From: Thiotrichaceae bacterium
Lineage (GTDB): Bacteria; Pseudomonadota; Gammaproteobacteria; SZUA-229
Assembly (NCBI GenBank): GCA_002746365.1
Contig: NVWZ01000028.1
Location: forward strand, 11,866-18,114
Length of the DNA stretch: 6,249 nucleotides
Direction of reading: 5' to 3'
Shown here piece after piece: positions 5,265-6,249 of this stretch (the first letter of the stretch is position 1; each line of letters opens with the position of its first letter). The notes below the pieces were generated by a model. The model saw only the letters and a program-made list of their open reading frames with translations, ran no database searches and was not told the DNA's origin. The position numbers and the translations under genes were made by a program.

Positions 5265-6249
5265 CTACACATCAGATAATTGATTCCAGTAAGTCCTTAG
5301 CCTTTTTTCTGAAATGGGCATTTTTGTTTTTAATTCCTGGGCAAATAATGAAACCCGATATTCTTCAAGTAGCCACCGATAATGGTTAAGCTGATCAGAA
5401 TCGATATGTTGTTTTTCTAATGACTGCTGTCGTTTAATATATTCATCCCACAACTTCGTGAAGTCCAGCCTTAACTGGCGATCACGAATCACGTTAGATT
5501 TTGATTTATCAAATCGTTTATTAATGGCTGATAGATACCGTGGATACTGTCGTAACCATTGCTTATCAATAATACTAATAAAATCCTTTGGAAATAAGTT
5601 ATTTAACTGCCGCTGAATATCCGTTACTGTATCCAACTGCGTTAGCAAAGGATTTTTAAGTAACTTTTTAACAGATCGATACTCGTCAATAATAGCGGAA
5701 AGTAACTGACTCCATTGTTTTACACTGTTATGTAACTCACTTTTTCCACTATCTAGTTTTTCATTAAACTCATGTTCAGATTTAATTTCTTCGCCAAGGA
5801 AAACATCATCAAATACATTATTTATGATATTGCGCTTTAGATCATCACAGCGACCAAGATCCGTGTACTTTAAACACAGATTTTGAATATCCGGTATGGA
5901 CTGTTTAAGGTGCTTGAACTGCTCAGGTAAAACATTGATATAAAGTTGCCTTAGAGCACGCTGAGTTTCTTCTTTTGCATTTACCTGATTTTCTAACACC
6001 CTAAGATGAACCCTTTTACCCTCTTTCACCAACGCAGGGTAGGCTTTTATAATAACGCCCTGAATCTTGACTTCAACTGTGTCGCCTAGTAAAAAAAGCA
6101 CCTCTGCCCCTACATTATCTTGCCTGTATTTTTCTGAACATTCGTATTGTGTATTCTTATTCACATTGTCTGTACTCAGTGTAAGCGCATCACTTTTTCC
6201 TGACAATTTATCTTTTATTGCCTGTAAATTTCGCCCTTGCTCAATGATA
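5265..6249 (-). CDS. hrpA: ATP-dependent RNA helicase HrpA, C-terminal part (5'-truncated by window edge)
   Basis: The frame is open from the window edge to TAG at 5267-5265 and gives 327 residues of a longer protein. It matches the C-terminal region specific to HrpA, known as DUF3418, beyond the DEAH helicase core. Recognisable pieces are IIEQGRNLQAIKDKL at the start, KIQGVIIKAYPALVKEGK (61-78) and the highly typical terminal stretch RWLLEEYRVSLFAQELKTK (291-309). The helicase motifs would lie upstream, outside the window; family members are about 1,300 residues. A TTG at 6206 could be taken as a start, but conserved HrpA sequence continues in frame before it, so the gene is cut only by the window. 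HrpA is a DEAH-box RNA helicase acting in mRNA processing and ribosome-linked RNA metabolism. The segment is A+T-rich and rich in Lys and Asn. ung follows after 10 nt. Confidence 0.9.
   Translation of the reverse strand, partial: IIEQGRNLQAIKDKLSGKSDALTLSTDNVNKNTQYECSEKYRQDNVGAEVLFLLGDTVEVKIQGVIIKAYPALVKEGKRVHLRVLENQVNAKEETQRALRQLYINVLPEQFKHLKQSIPDIQNLCLKYTDLGRCDDLKRNIINNVFDDVFLGEEIKSEHEFNEKLDSGKSELHNSVKQWSQLLSAIIDEYRSVKKLLKNPLLTQLDTVTDIQRQLNNLFPKDFISIIDKQWLRQYPRYLSAINKRFDKSKSNVIRDRQLRLDFTKLWDEYIKRQQSLEKQHIDSDQLNHYRWLLEEYRVSLFAQELKTKMPISEKRLRTYWNQLSDV

Overview
The window looks like chromosomal DNA of a gammaproteobacterium of moderate to low GC. The evidence is a TonB-ExbB-ExbD set in the order tonB-exbB-exbD, a proteobacterial HrpA helicase tail next to ung, and dispersed palindromic repeats of kinds common in Proteobacteria. 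I cannot name a genus. By eye the exb genes are richer in G+C than the hrpA-ung end.

Layout. Positions 1-1346 (+) hold an energy-transduction operon: the 3' end of tonB (the 5' part lies outside the window), exbB and exbD. They are tightly packed, with a 3-nt gap and then an ATGA overlap, and encode the proton-driven motor that energises TonB-dependent outer-membrane receptors. A short hairpin lies in the 121-bp gap before the convergent gene at 1468-3366 (-). That gene encodes a 632-residue membrane-bound hybrid sensor histidine kinase with a multi-span N-terminus, HisKA, HATPase and a receiver domain. No partner regulator gene is adjacent.

Positions 3367-4317 form a 951-bp gap that is not empty. 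It holds three separate palindromic elements: an 85-bp repeat at 3506-3590, a 279-289-bp compound element at 3617-3905 with nested inverted repeats and probable TTAA target duplications, and a repeat at 3990-4091 with a REP-like core. After them comes a small self-contained transcription unit: a sigma70-type promoter at 4233-4262, a strong Shine-Dalgarno, a 35-codon single-span membrane protein at 4318-4425, and an intrinsic terminator at 4491-4520.

Positions 4574-6249 (-) hold the 3' end of hrpA followed after 10 nt by ung (uracil-DNA glycosylase), probably one operon running towards the terminator.

Most of the genes are ordinary. The least explained items are the folded compound element at 3617-3905 and the small membrane protein gene beside the repeat cluster.
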